Assembly: GCA_026416115.1 (NCBI GenBank)
Contig: JAOAFU010000074.1
Coordinates: 1 to 42,133, forward strand
DNA length: 42,133 nt
DNA from: Bacteroidales bacterium
GTDB taxonomy: Bacteria; Bacteroidota; Bacteroidia; Bacteroidales; DTGW01
Direction: 5' to 3'
Position 1 is the stretch's first letter, and every line of letters begins with the position of its first letter. Under the pieces are notes generated by a model. That model saw nothing but the letters and a program-made list of their open reading frames with translations. It was not told where the DNA came from and ran no database searches. A program made the position numbers and the translations under genes. This document shows, one piece after another, positions 34,041-42,133 of this stretch.

Positions 34041-35282
34041 CTATTTTTGCAAGGAATTTATCATTACATAGCCAATTAGCCTTTCATACCTGGACGTTGA
34101 CGACTGGTAGTAAACGAAAGTATAATAATCATTTTCGGTTTCAAAATGAGAACCTTCTGTATACGAAAAATCTATTTGTCCTAATGAATTGCGATAGGCA
34201 ATGTAATAGTTGTAGTATCCTTGTTTTAGCAGGAGACTGAGTACATAGGCTTTCTTTTCAATATCGTAGCGCATTTGAGATTCTGAATTGCATTCCCAGT
34301 TGTTGAAGGCTCCTACAAGGTATAATTCTCCCTCCATCAAAGGTTCTTTTGTAGGCATTTGAAAATGAACCATTACATAATCAGCATCCCTGTCTTTATC
34401 TATGCCTTGCTGATTGGCAATAATATATCTTCCATTCATGTCCATCTCGCGCGAGTAACGACTGCGATGCCGCCATTCGTCGGGGGTAAGGAATATCTCG
34501 TAAAACTGATTAAGGTAGTTTACCGACTGTATTCGTGGGGTGAGAACTTTAAAGTTTTTGGTATCAAAATATCGGAACTCGTTTAATCCTTGAAATAGGT
34601 TAGAGTCGGGATCGTCGTATACCAATAGTCTATTGTTACGAAGTTCAGAAAGATAACATTTTTTTTGTGTATGAGGATTAAGGTTTTGAATGATAACGGT
34701 ATTAATCTCGTTTCGCAAATCGTATGCATCGGGACAATTAGGTAGTACTTTAATTTTATATTGCTGATATCGCTTCATGTAGCGGGGTATTTCGGGTTGT
34801 AACAATTGAATTTCGACACTGGCTAAGGGCTCAACTACATAAAAGCTCGCAGTAAAAAGTAACTTTTCGGGATTGTTCGCTTCAAATACCTTTATACGAT
34901 AGTTGCCCGAAGCTTTAAACTTACAATTCTCGTTTGGAAAGGTCAGCTCGTAATGAATATAATTAACTACGGTACGCGAAGAAAATGTATATTTGCTAAT
35001 GGGATTTGTTTCGTAACCTTCATAAAATTCTGTGTAGGGTAGTTCATCGGTTTGCCATTCGTGATTACAATGCTCGAAAGAGTACCATAAGTCTCTTACT
35101 TGATCTGAAAAATCGTCGAACTTTAAAACAAGCTTATCATTGGTTCCTAAAAATATAACAGGTGGTGAAGTTTCCCAACCTTGCTTAAAAATCTGAACGG
35201 TACGTATTTGCTTATCGAGCACTTGAGTTATTCCAGAACTCGATATAAGACAAACTATGAATAAGATATGATACCTGAACAT
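34041..35282 (-). CDS. DUF5103 / type IX secretion system plug-like protein
   Basis: A 413-residue exported protein (signal about 1-19, HILFIVCLISSSGITQ). The family pattern is clear: FEHCNHEWQTDELPYTEFYEGYETNPIS in pieces, then HYELTFPNENCKFKASGNYRIKVFE, FQGLNEFRYFDTKNF, EWRHRSRYSREMDMNGRY, and a C-terminal immunoglobulin-like part ending LLKQGYYNYYIAYRN. From established work, a Flavobacterium protein of this family plugs the SprA translocon of the T9SS on its periplasmic side. T9SS cargo genes in the same window (25587, 41920) are consistent. It overlaps the LapA-like gene upstream by one base (TAATG). No SprA or other T9SS core gene is visible here. Confidence 0.87.
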   Translation of the reverse strand: MFRYHILFIVCLISSSGITQVLDKQIRTVQIFKQGWETSPPVIFLGTNDKLVLKFDDFSDQVRDLWYSFEHCNHEWQTDELPYTEFYEGYETNPISKYTFSSRTVVNYIHYELTFPNENCKFKASGNYRIKVFEANNPEKLLFTASFYVVEPLASVEIQLLQPEIPRYMKRYQQYKIKVLPNCPDAYDLRNEINTVIIQNLNPHTQKKCYLSELRNNRLLVYDDPDSNLFQGLNEFRYFDTKNFKVLTPRIQSVNYLNQFYEIFLTPDEWRHRSRYSREMDMNGRYIIANQQGIDKDRDADYVMVHFQMPTKEPLMEGELYLVGAFNNWECNSESQMRYDIEKKAYVLSLLLKQGYYNYYIAYRNSLGQIDFSYTEGSHFETENDYYTFVYYQSSTSRYERLIGYVMINSLQK

Positions 35283-35491
35283 TATTCTTTTTTTTTGCTT
35301 TTACCGATTAGTGGTACGAATGTCCCAACTATCCACCCCAAAGCAAAGCATATAATAAGCAAAAGCGACAGCGAAGCCTCTAACTTCCAGAAAAAAAACT
35401 GCATGAGTACTGTATGTGTATTAAGCAGGGCAAATAATATTACCAACAGCAATCCTGTGATGCCCCCAATTATTTTAATTAAACGTAGCAT
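35282..35491 (-). CDS. LapA-domain (DUF1049) small membrane protein
   Basis: A 69-residue protein with two TM helices (about 7-26, IGGITGLLLVILFALLNTH, and 40-62, SLSLLLIICFALGWIVGTFV) and a lysine-rich tail. This is the lipopolysaccharide-assembly LapA/DUF1049 hairpin, whose E. coli relative helps control LPS synthesis; no lapB is present here. It is sandwiched between xth (11 bp) and the T9SS plug gene (1-base overlap), so it is probably co-expressed with both. Confidence 0.85.
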   Translation of the reverse strand: MLRLIKIIGGITGLLLVILFALLNTHTVLMQFFFWKLEASLSLLLIICFALGWIVGTFVPLIGKSKKKE

Positions 35492-35502
35492 AATCAGTTT
35501 TA

Positions 35503-36270
35503 TTAAATGTTAAGTTTTACAACAACCGGACAATGATCCGACATGTAAACCTGGGGTAAGATGTAAGCATCTTCGAGAAATGGGCGTAAGTTTTCGGTAA
35601 TAAAATGATAATCAATACGCCACCCTAGATTTTTTTCACGTGCACCCGCTCGATAGCTCCACCACGAGTACTGATTGGCTTGTTGATTAAATACTCGAAA
35701 GGTGTCGATAAATCCTTCAGATACAAACCTATCCATCCATTCCCTTTCTTCGGGTAAAAACCCCGACATTTTAGTATGTCGTTCGGGATGATTAATGTCG
35801 ATGGGTTTATGACAGATATTGAAATCGCCTGAAATGAGAAGGCGCGGATGTTCGTGGCGTAGCTTTTTTATGTAAATAAAAAAATCATCGAGAAACGACA
35901 TTTTTACTTCCTGTCTTACATCTCCTGTAGTTCCCGATGGGAAATAAGCACATACCCACGTTAAAGAGGGGAAAATTGCAGTTAATACGCGACCTTCACT
36001 GTCGTATGGTTCTTTTCCTATACCAGCTATAACTTTTTCGGGTTTATTTCGGGTAAGTATGGCTATTCCAGAATAACCTTTTTTTTGGGCAAAATTCCAG
36101 TAATGGTGGTAACCTATGCTCTCAAAAAGCCATGGATCGACTTGTCCTGCTTGTATTTTGGTCTCTTGTAGGCATATCATATCGGGTAATTCATTTTTTA
36201 GCCATTCGAAAAAACCTTTTGAAAGAGCCGACCTAAGGCCATTTACGTTAAACGAGATAATTTTTAGCAT
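35503..36270 (-). CDS. xth: exodeoxyribonuclease III
   Basis: AP endonuclease and 3'-5' exonuclease of base-excision repair (endonuclease/exonuclease/phosphatase fold). Catalytic motifs are [15 protein letters not shown] (metal Glu), YFPSG (Tyr), [19 protein letters not shown] (Asp/Asn) and the terminal DHCPVVV (Asp-His). The [21 protein letters not shown] segment is family-typical. The track ORF starts at 36339, but those extra 23 residues ([14 protein letters not shown]...) precede the conserved start and contain the promoter element at 36290-36297; I choose [11 protein letters not shown] at 36270 (or 36276, MHMLK). It leads the leftward run with the LapA-like and plug genes. Confidence 0.94.
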   Translation of the reverse strand: MLKIISFNVNGLRSALSKGFFEWLKNELPDMICLQETKIQAGQVDPWLFESIGYHHYWNFAQKKGYSGIAILTRNKPEKVIAGIGKEPYDSEGRVLTAIFPSLTWVCAYFPSGTTGDVRQEVKMSFLDDFFIYIKKLRHEHPRLLISGDFNICHKPIDINHPERHTKMSGFLPEEREWMDRFVSEGFIDTFRVFNQQANQYSWWSYRAGAREKNLGWRIDYHFITENLRPFLEDAYILPQVYMSDHCPVVVKLNI

Positions 36271-36289
36271 ATGCATTTTCTTGAGATAC

Positions 36290-36297
36290 CAAAGGTA
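36290..36297 (-). promoter_or_regulatory. -7 promoter element for xth operon
   Basis: On the minus strand this reads TACCTTTG, an exact TAnnTTTG match about 20 bp before the chosen xth start at 36270. Its position inside the extended ORF supports the shorter gene model. Confidence 0.5.
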
Positions 36298-36529
36298 AAA
36301 ATATATTTTTTCTTCATGCAAAAGCTTTTTTTCGAACAAAAGAATAAGCCCTTTTTCGCTTGGTTTAAATGCTAAAAACCTTTTGTACGGCTTGAGCTAT
36401 AAGTGTGACAAATAGGATTGTATGCAATTCGGGCGCTCTTCTTTTATTTGGAACTAATCGAATAATAACGGATATAAATTTTGGATTAAATATTGTTTAA
36501 ATTAATGATAGCAAAAAAGGGTTTTGTTT

Positions 36530-36537
36530 TACTTTTG
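36530..36537 (+). promoter_or_regulatory. -7 promoter element for the MFS transporter
   Basis: TACTTTTG matches TAnnTTTG exactly, about 17 bp before the ATG at 36555. The predicted transcription start (about 36544) leaves almost no leader for the TTG at 36549, favouring the ATG. Confidence 0.45.
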
Positions 36538-36554
36538 CAGCTAAATTTTTGCGA

Positions 36555-37814
36555 ATGAGGATTCATAGGGCTGTTTTTTCTTTTTTAGCAGAACAAAAGG
36601 CTAAAATTGCTGCTTTCCCTTTCGAAACCAGAAAGTTTATTACCTCAAACTTTTTTTTCGGCCTTTTTAATCCATTTTATATCATTTTTTCAAATACGTT
36701 TATTTTTCAAGCTACAAAAGGCGATTTGAGCGAAAATATTTTGTATTGTATTTTTACCTATTTGGGTATTCTGGCAGGATTTTTTATCAGTGGTTTGGTT
36801 GCATCCCGCATCTCCTTTCGAAATCTTCTAATAGGGGGAGTATGGCTGATGTTTTTAACTATTTTTCAACTTTTTTCTATTAATCCGCATAGGGTTAATA
36901 GTCTCATCATTATTTTGGCTGGTTTTTTTACCGGTGTAGGTAGCGGGGTCTATTGGTCGGCTCGTAACTATTTAAGTCTCGAACTAACGAACGACAATAA
37001 TCGCGATTTTTTTAGCGGTATAGATTATATTCTCATAAGTGCTGGGCGTATACTCACGCCATTAATAATTGGAATATACATTGGGCTGGGTATAAAACAT
37101 CATTGGTTCAGTGCTTCTTTTGCTTATCGTTCGGTTCTTACGGTTGCATTGATTTTGGCTGTTTTGGTAACGTTGTTTACCTTACGAGTTCCCGATTATA
37201 TCTATCGCGCACATGGTTCATTGACAGTTAAAACGAATGCATTGTGGACAGCTGTAAGAAAAATGTTTTTCTATTTAGGTTTTTATCAAAGTGCTTTTTT
37301 TGTTGTCCCCACTGTTTTTATAATGAAGTTTATTGGTGGTGAGAACATGGTAGGAACGCTTAATGCTCTTTGTTACCTTTTGGCGATTTTGACTATATAT
37401 TATTTAAGTAGTCGTTTATCGATACATCACCGTACTCGAATTATGAGGGCAGGCTTTTACATATTTTTGATCGGTACAATCCTTTTTAGTACTTTTTTAC
37501 CCTTTGCTGCTGCTTTGGGTACATACTTGCTGATATTCTTGATGTTTTTTACCGAGTCTATTCTTAACTATCCCGCCCGTGCTACTATGCTTAAAGCTAC
37601 AGAGGAAATAAAAAGTAGTGTACAAGCTGATGGTTATCAGTATTTAACCGATGTTGAGCTTTTTGCCGAGCTGGGTCGGCTTTCGGGTTTAGTTATATTT
37701 TATGTGTTTTACCACCTTGCACCATATTACATATCTTTACCCGCATACATAGTATTTACTGCTGTTATTCAATGGCAGACCGTGAAAATGTCTAAAATTA
37801 TTAATGGTACATAG
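36555..37814 (+). CDS. major facilitator superfamily transporter
   Basis: About 419 residues with twelve predicted TM helices in two halves, joined by a cytoplasmic loop near residues 215-230 (YIYRAHGSLTVKTNALW). Features typical of the MFS are the short loop with basic residues between TM2 and TM3 (SRISFRNLLIGG) and the TM5-like helix YILISAGRILTPLIIG. The GVGSGVYWSARNYLSLELT segment recurs in Bacteroidota MFS proteins of unknown substrate. It is monocistronic, divergent from xth and convergent with lon. The track begins at TTG 36549; the ATG six bases on is preferred. Confidence 0.85.
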   Translation: MRIHRAVFSFLAEQKAKIAAFPFETRKFITSNFFFGLFNPFYIIFSNTFIFQATKGDLSENILYCIFTYLGILAGFFISGLVASRISFRNLLIGGVWLMFLTIFQLFSINPHRVNSLIIILAGFFTGVGSGVYWSARNYLSLELTNDNNRDFFSGIDYILISAGRILTPLIIGIYIGLGIKHHWFSASFAYRSVLTVALILAVLVTLFTLRVPDYIYRAHGSLTVKTNALWTAVRKMFFYLGFYQSAFFVVPTVFIMKFIGGENMVGTLNALCYLLAILTIYYLSSRLSIHHRTRIMRAGFYIFLIGTILFSTFLPFAAALGTYLLIFLMFFTESILNYPARATMLKATEEIKSSVQADGYQYLTDVELFAELGRLSGLVIFYVFYHLAPYYISLPAYIVFTAVIQWQTVKMSKIINGT

Positions 37815-37846
37815 TGTTTACTTTGCCAGCTTTAACATATTGTGTT

Positions 37847-40309
37847 TTATTGGCTAGCACTTTCTTCGAGTGCTAATTTCAATACTTCCATTACATTTCT
37901 AACGTAATGGAAAGTGAGACCACGATAGTATATTTCGTTGATTTCTTCGACATCCTTTTTATTGTCGATCGAAAGAATGATATCTGTAATTCCGGCTCGT
38001 TTTGCAGCCAGGATTTTTTCCTTAATACCCCCAACTGGTAATACTTTTCCTCTCAGTGTTATTTCGCCAGTCATTGCCAATTGTTTTCGAACCTTACGAT
38101 GGGTAAAAGCGCTTGCAATAGAGGTTGCTATAGTTATTCCAGCCGAAGGACCATCTTTGGGTATAGCCCCCTCGGGAACATGTACGTGAACATTCCATTC
38201 ATTGAACGACTCGGGTTTAATACCAAGTTCTTCTGCATGAGACTTAACATACTCGAGCGCTATAATTGCCGATTCTTTCATAACTTCGCCAAGATTTCCA
38301 GTAAGGGTAAGTTTCTTTTCTTGTCCCTTGCTCAAACTTGTTTCTACATAAAGAATTTCTCCTCCTGTAGCTGTCCAGGCTAATCCTGTTACGACTCCTA
38401 CATAGTCGTTGCCTTCATATTTATCTTTAAGGTAGATAGGAGCACCAAGTATTTTTTGTACATCTTCTATGCTGAGTTGTTTCTTCACGGTTTCATTGAG
38501 GGCTATTTGTCGTGCAATATAACGACAAATCTTGGCGAGTCTTTGGTCGAGTTCACGAACTCCCGATTCACGGGTATAATTTTCAATAATAAAAGCTATT
38601 ACCTCGTCGGATAAGGTAATGTGTTGTTTTTTTATACCATGATTAGCAAGTTGTTTAGGCCATAAATGACGTTTTACAATTTCAACTTTTTCTTCTACAA
38701 TGTAACCGCTTACTTCAATGAGTTCCATTCTATCGCGTAATGCGGGATGAATGGCATTGATGTTATTAGCAGTAGCAATAAACATAACCCGCGAAAGATC
38801 GAACTCGAGCTCGATGTAATTGTCGTAAAAAGCATTGTTTTGTTCTGGATCTAGCACTTCCAGCAGTGCAGACGACGGATCACCACGGAAATCATTCCCC
38901 ACTTTGTCAATTTCGTCGAGCACAAAAACAGGATTTGCCGATTTGGCTTTTTTCAAGTTTTGCAAGATACGCCCTGGTAAGGCCCCGATGTATGTTCGGC
39001 GATGCCCCCTAATTTCGGCTTCGTCGTGTAAACCGCCCAATGACATCCTGACATATTTTCTTTTAAGGGCTCGTGCAATACTTTTGCCTAATGAGGTTTT
39101 ACCTACCCCCGGCGGACCATATAAGCAAAGGATTGGCGCTTTCATGTCGCCCTTGAGCTTAAGTACTGCCAGATGCTCAAGTATACGTTCCTTAACCTTT
39201 TCTAGACCAAAATGATCTTCGTCGAGAATTTTCTGAGCTCTCTTAAGATCAAAATTATCAGTCGTATACTGGCCCCACGGAAGCTCAAGCAACGTTTGTA
39301 AATAGTTGAGCTGAACCGAAAACTCGGGAGCAGCTGGATTCATTCGTTGTAACTTATTAAGCTCTTTTTCAAAAGTATCGGCAACCTGCTTGCTCCATTT
39401 TTTATGTTTTGCTTTTTTTCTCAGCTCCTCTATTTCCTGCTCAACCGGATTACCCCCTAACTCGTCCTGAATGGTTTTCATTTGCTGCTGCAGCAAATAT
39501 TCCCTCTGCTGCTGATCTATTTCCATTTTAACTTTAGCCTGAATATGATTTTTCAGCTCAAGCATCTGAACCTCACGGCTTAAATGACCAATGAGTTTCA
39601 TCGCACGCTGCTTCAGATTATCTGTTTCGAGCAGGTGTTGCTTGTCGGGAGTATTGATACTGCTGTTGGAGCTAACAAAATTGATAAGAAATGCGGGATT
39701 TTCTATATTTTTTACTGCAAATGATGCTTCGGGTGGTACATTGTTCGATAGTTGAATTATTCGAAGCGATAAGTCTTTTATCGAGCTTACCGATGCAACA
39801 TATTCCTGGTCGTCGTTGTCGGGAAATTCGTCGGGACGTAGTTTAATTTTTGCTTTGAAATAGGGTCGCTCACTAACTAACTCTTCAATTTCGAATCGAC
39901 TACGACCTTGAATGATAACCGAGGTACCCCCATCGGGCATCTCCAAAATTTTTATTACTTGAGCTACAGTACCCACAGCATAAAGGTCTTTTAGTGATGG
40001 CTCTTCAATACTTGCATCTTTCTGGGCTACTGTACCTATAATCTTATTTCCGCGATAAGCATCGCGGATTAAGCGCATCGATTTTTGACGGCTCACAGTG
40101 ATGGGAATAAGAACCCCAGGAAACAATACGGTATTCCTTAAAGGTAAAATGGGTAGTTCTTCCGGAATGTCATCCTTATTCACCATCGAGTCGGGATCGT
40201 CCGAAATAATTGGAACAAATTCGACGTCGTCAGAAAAACTGTTATCATCGTATGCGCTTATGTATATCTGTATTTTATTCGAATTCAGTTTTTTAGAGCT
40301 CTTCTTCAT
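37847..40309 (-). CDS. lon: ATP-dependent protease Lon
   Basis: Cytoplasmic AAA+ serine protease for misfolded and short-lived regulatory proteins. At 820 residues it has the full LonA layout: N-domain (about 45-250, [20 protein letters not shown]), central coiled coil, AAA+ module with Walker [10 protein letters not shown], Walker [12 protein letters not shown] and sensor region [13 protein letters not shown], and the S16 protease with catalytic Ser in [13 protein letters not shown] and Lys in [14 protein letters not shown]. The acidic N-terminal extension ([17 protein letters not shown]) is usual in Bacteroidota. The 229-bp upstream gap shows no obvious TAnnTTTG element. The 3' end carries a 7-bp hairpin within its last codons. 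Confidence 0.98.
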   Translation of the reverse strand: MKKSSKKLNSNKIQIYISAYDDNSFSDDVEFVPIISDDPDSMVNKDDIPEELPILPLRNTVLFPGVLIPITVSRQKSMRLIRDAYRGNKIIGTVAQKDASIEEPSLKDLYAVGTVAQVIKILEMPDGGTSVIIQGRSRFEIEELVSERPYFKAKIKLRPDEFPDNDDQEYVASVSSIKDLSLRIIQLSNNVPPEASFAVKNIENPAFLINFVSSNSSINTPDKQHLLETDNLKQRAMKLIGHLSREVQMLELKNHIQAKVKMEIDQQQREYLLQQQMKTIQDELGGNPVEQEIEELRKKAKHKKWSKQVADTFEKELNKLQRMNPAAPEFSVQLNYLQTLLELPWGQYTTDNFDLKRAQKILDEDHFGLEKVKERILEHLAVLKLKGDMKAPILCLYGPPGVGKTSLGKSIARALKRKYVRMSLGGLHDEAEIRGHRRTYIGALPGRILQNLKKAKSANPVFVLDEIDKVGNDFRGDPSSALLEVLDPEQNNAFYDNYIELEFDLSRVMFIATANNINAIHPALRDRMELIEVSGYIVEEKVEIVKRHLWPKQLANHGIKKQHITLSDEVIAFIIENYTRESGVRELDQRLAKICRYIARQIALNETVKKQLSIEDVQKILGAPIYLKDKYEGNDYVGVVTGLAWTATGGEILYVETSLSKGQEKKLTLTGNLGEVMKESAIIALEYVKSHAEELGIKPESFNEWNVHVHVPEGAIPKDGPSAGITIATSIASAFTHRKVRKQLAMTGEITLRGKVLPVGGIKEKILAAKRAGITDIILSIDNKKDVEEINEIYYRGLTFHYVRNVMEVLKLALEESASQ

Positions 40310-40538
40310 CTTCCTACAATTTTAATATGACATTCTGTCATGAACCCACACCTACTTTGTTCTCCAAGCAAAACGCCCAATAAGTTATTGTTCAATACGT
40401 TATAATTTTTTAAAAGTTATAAACTCTCCATTTAACAAGGGTTGTGCCAGATGCATTAATTTTTTCTTTTTCTGAGCACAGATAGTATGAGGACAATAAT
40501 ATGGCTTTTCAATAACAAAAAAGTAAGAAAAATTAGAT

Positions 40539-41726
40539 TTAAAAACGGCGATATTTTTCTGTTAGAAGATATATATGTTGTAGAATTTTTTTATCGACTT
40601 CTGTTAATGATTGATTTCGACGTTGCAAAACTTTTTCAGCAGTTTCAATAGCCTTAGGTAATGGGTAAACCGACATCCCTTGGTATCCTCCCCATGAGAA
40701 AGAAGGAATAAAATTTCGTGGGTAGCCAGCTCCAAAAATATTGGCACTTACACCCACTACTGTTCCCGTATTAAACATCGTGTTGATGCCGCATTTTGAA
40801 TGGTCGCCCATAATTAGACCGCAAAATTGCAAACCTGTTGGCATAAATTTTTCGGTGGTGTAATTCCAAAGTTTAACTTCGCTGTAATTGTTTTTCAGAT
40901 TCGAATTATTACTGTCGGCACCAATATTGCACCACTCGCCCAATACTGCATTACCCAGAAAACCGTCGTGGGCCTTGTTCGAGTTTCCCCATATAACAAC
41001 GTTCTGTACTTCGCCACCCACCCTGCAGTTAGGACCAATGGTAGTTGGACCGTATATTTTTGCACCCATTTTCAGCTGAGCATTTTCGCATAGGGCTAAT
41101 GGACCCCGAATCATACAACCTTCCATTATTTCAGCATTGCGACCAATGTATACAGGGCCTGTTGTGGCATTTATTATAGCATATTCAACTCTTGCTCCCT
41201 CTTCGACAAATATATTTTCTATGCCTAAAACTCCATTGCTTTTGCTTAAAGGTTGACTTGTTCGTCCCTTTGTAATTATTTGAAAGTCTTGCTCAAGAGC
41301 TCGTCCGTTTTTTGTAAAAATATCGTATGTATATTTGATCTGAGTTACTTCTGCAGTATAGCTGACAGCTGTTTCAGCATAGGTGATGTCATTTACAAAG
41401 TTGTTTGCAGGTTCTCTTGAAAGCCGTGCAGCTAAAATCGTGTTTGCTTTTACTAGATATTCTCCATTTTGTAGCCCCCTGATTGCATTTATCAGTTCAA
41501 CATCGGGCAATACCGATCCATTGATAAAATAATTGTCCTCCTCCATGTGAATGGGAAATTTTTCCTGTAGATATGCTTCTGTCTGAAATGAGACTTTGGC
41601 CGATAGTAATTTCTCCCATTTTTCGCGAATGGTGAGTATTCCAACCCGTAAATCGCCTACAGGTCTTGTAAATGTTAAAGGAAGCAAATCCGTTCTACAG
41701 TCATCAAATAATATCACATTCATCAT
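40539..41726 (-). CDS. GlmU-like putative sugar nucleotidyltransferase
   Basis: A 395-residue protein. The N-terminal half starts MNVILFDDCRTDLLPLTFTRPVGDLR, which aligns with nucleotidyltransferase folds but lacks the usual LAAGxGTRM nucleotide-binding signature. The C-terminal half is a left-handed beta-helix of hexapeptide repeats (VYIGRNAEIMEGCMIRG, AQLKMGAKIYGPTTIGPNCRVGG), as in acyl- or acetyltransferases. This two-part, Bacteroidota-typical protein is often labelled GlmU family, but real GlmU activity is doubtful. Possible roles are sugar-1-phosphate nucleotidylyl transfer or acetyl transfer to a sugar. It has a promoter element just upstream; ATG 41726 or 41723 both serve. Confidence 0.83.
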   Translation of the reverse strand: MMNVILFDDCRTDLLPLTFTRPVGDLRVGILTIREKWEKLLSAKVSFQTEAYLQEKFPIHMEEDNYFINGSVLPDVELINAIRGLQNGEYLVKANTILAARLSREPANNFVNDITYAETAVSYTAEVTQIKYTYDIFTKNGRALEQDFQIITKGRTSQPLSKSNGVLGIENIFVEEGARVEYAIINATTGPVYIGRNAEIMEGCMIRGPLALCENAQLKMGAKIYGPTTIGPNCRVGGEVQNVVIWGNSNKAHDGFLGNAVLGEWCNIGADSNNSNLKNNYSEVKLWNYTTEKFMPTGLQFCGLIMGDHSKCGINTMFNTGTVVGVSANIFGAGYPRNFIPSFSWGGYQGMSVYPLPKAIETAEKVLQRRNQSLTEVDKKILQHIYLLTEKYRRF

Positions 41727-41754
41727 GAACGAGTGTTTTTATTCAAAATTTACA

Positions 41755-41785
41755 CAAAATTAGCCTAAACCATGTTCAAATCCAA
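41755..41785 (-). promoter_or_regulatory. promoter of the GlmU-like gene
   Basis: Minus-strand TAATTTTG (41755-41762) matches TAnnTTTG exactly, and a TTG (41783-41785) lies 20 nt upstream, a good -33 spacing. The leader before the ATG at 41726 is about 20 nt. This is the best-formed two-part promoter in the window. Confidence 0.55.
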
Positions 41786-41883
41786 TGAATAAAACAGAAA
41801 ATCTAATCCTTGGATAGAAATTAATTAATGTCTATTGGGTATTTTTATTGATTCATAATTGTTATCAGTGTATAAAAACTACA

Positions 41884-41913
41884 ACAAAAAAAGGGGGCAC
41901 TTTCGTACCCCCT
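41884..41913 (-). terminator. Rho-independent terminator of the edge T9SS-cargo gene
   Basis: On the minus strand the hairpin AGGGGGTAC-GAAA-GTGCCCCCT (one G-U pair, stable GAAA tetraloop) is followed by a run of seven T. It begins just after the TAG stop of the partial gene at 41920. Confidence 0.92.
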
Positions 41914-41919
41914 CTTTTA

Positions 41920-42133
41920 CTATTGTTTTACAATCAGGTTCTGGCTTACTATTCGCTGGTTAAATGCTGTTCGAACAATATAAGTCCCTTTAGGTAATCC
42001 TTCACCATTCCAGGTTAAGGAATATTTTCCAGTTGCTTTATAAGCTCTCACGATAGTGGTAAGCAATTTGCCATACAGATCGTAGATATTAATTTCGACT
42101 ATAGCCGGATAATCGGTTCTATACTGTATGGTT
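41920..42133 (-). CDS. partial T9SS-exported protein, C-terminal sorting domain
   Basis: The 3' end of a leftward gene cut by the window edge; not in the ORF track. Reading the minus strand from the edge gives about 70 residues including PAIVEINIYDLYGKLLTTI, YSLTWNGEGLPKGTYIVRT and the terminal QNLIVKQ before TAG. This matches the type A T9SS C-terminal sorting domain (FlgD-Ig-like fold; I-YDLYGK, W-G---G-Y). The cargo function lies outside the window. A strong terminator follows immediately. Confidence 0.85.
   Translation of the reverse strand, partial: TIQYRTDYPAIVEINIYDLYGKLLTTIVRAYKATGKYSLTWNGEGLPKGTYIVRTAFNQRIVSQNLIVKQ

Noticed and set aside
37855-37875. Perfect 7-bp hairpin TAGCACT/AGTGCTA as an MFS/lon terminator
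   Set aside because: It lies within the last codons of lon and has no T-run on either side; a role in ending the MFS transcript is possible but not supported enough to annotate.
38835-39215. 126-residue plus-strand ORF inside lon
   Set aside because: Antisense shadow of the conserved Lon AAA+ domain; serine-rich and without family resemblance.
40400-40422. AT-rich near-palindrome (TTATAATTTTT/AAAAGTTATAA) upstream of lon
   Set aside because: Entirely A/T with one mismatch and no loop of note; expected by chance in this AT-rich gap, and no heat-shock operator such as CIRCE is recognisable.
1-42133. tRNA, rRNA, CRISPR arrays, prophage or intact insertion sequences
   Set aside because: Looked for tRNA T-loop patterns, repeated direct repeats with spacers, transposase or integrase motifs and phage genes; none was seen. 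Gene content and codon use look uniform.

Overview
This window is a stretch of ordinary chromosome from a member of the Bacteroidota, most likely class Bacteroidia. The evidence is the gene set and the regulatory grammar: AT-rich DNA, a type B L31, a DUF3098 gene next to ftsX, a class III cyclase on a two-component-regulator propeller, two type IX secretion (T9SS) C-terminal sorting domains, a DUF5103/T9SS plug protein, DUF6427, and repeated matches to the Bacteroidota -7 promoter element TAnnTTTG. I see no rRNA, tRNA, CRISPR array, intact insertion sequence or prophage. Species cannot be given from sequence alone.

Layout. (1) 1-3.4 kb: L31 with its own promoter and terminator, a periplasmic WCGWC thioredoxin, then a leftward block ilvE-ftsX-DUF3098. 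(2) 3.4-7.0 kb: a 1,214-residue membrane receptor whose output is an adenylate cyclase followed by a decayed HD domain. (3) 7.1-12.7 kb: universal stress protein, OPT-family transporter, and a leftward pair of a second stress protein and cardiolipin synthase. (4) 13.1-16.6 kb: an ECF-type sigma factor with a TTG start, a protein with an inner-membrane helix and an outer-membrane barrel, and purH convergent to it. (5) 16.7-23.6 kb: a tight rightward run of a MacB-like permease, a fold-type IV aminotransferase, an AEC carrier, rsgA and a large hybrid histidine kinase. (6) 23.7-26.9 kb: leftward envelope genes (outer-membrane barrel, two-repeat lipoprotein, T9SS-exported BNR protein), then a 589-bp gene-free region. 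(7) 27.4-36.3 kb: nine leftward genes, xth-lapA-like-T9SS plug and then purD-DUF6427-TlpA-like-Gfo/Idh-S41 protease-ruvC. (8) 36.5-42.1 kb: an MFS transporter, lon, a GlmU-like protein and the 3' end of another T9SS-exported protein at the right edge.

How the genes fit together. Much of the window is housekeeping (purine synthesis purH and purD, DNA repair ruvC and xth, ribosome rpmE2 and rsgA, proteolysis lon, division ftsX, branched-chain amino acids ilvE). Between these sit envelope and signalling modules. The least ordinary are the propeller-cyclase with a degenerate HD tail, the sigma factor paired with a predicted trans-envelope barrel protein, the hybrid kinase with a decayed first receiver, and a thioredoxin-fold lipoprotein-like protein with a rearranged cysteine motif. 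The T9SS plug gene and the two T9SS cargo genes belong to one secretion pathway, although they are not adjacent.

Several ORF-track starts were moved inward (ruvC, xth, the lipoprotein, rsgA, the second stress protein), using family N-termini, lipoprotein signals, promoter positions or gene overlaps. Promoter calls rest on a short degenerate motif in AT-rich DNA and are suggestive only.
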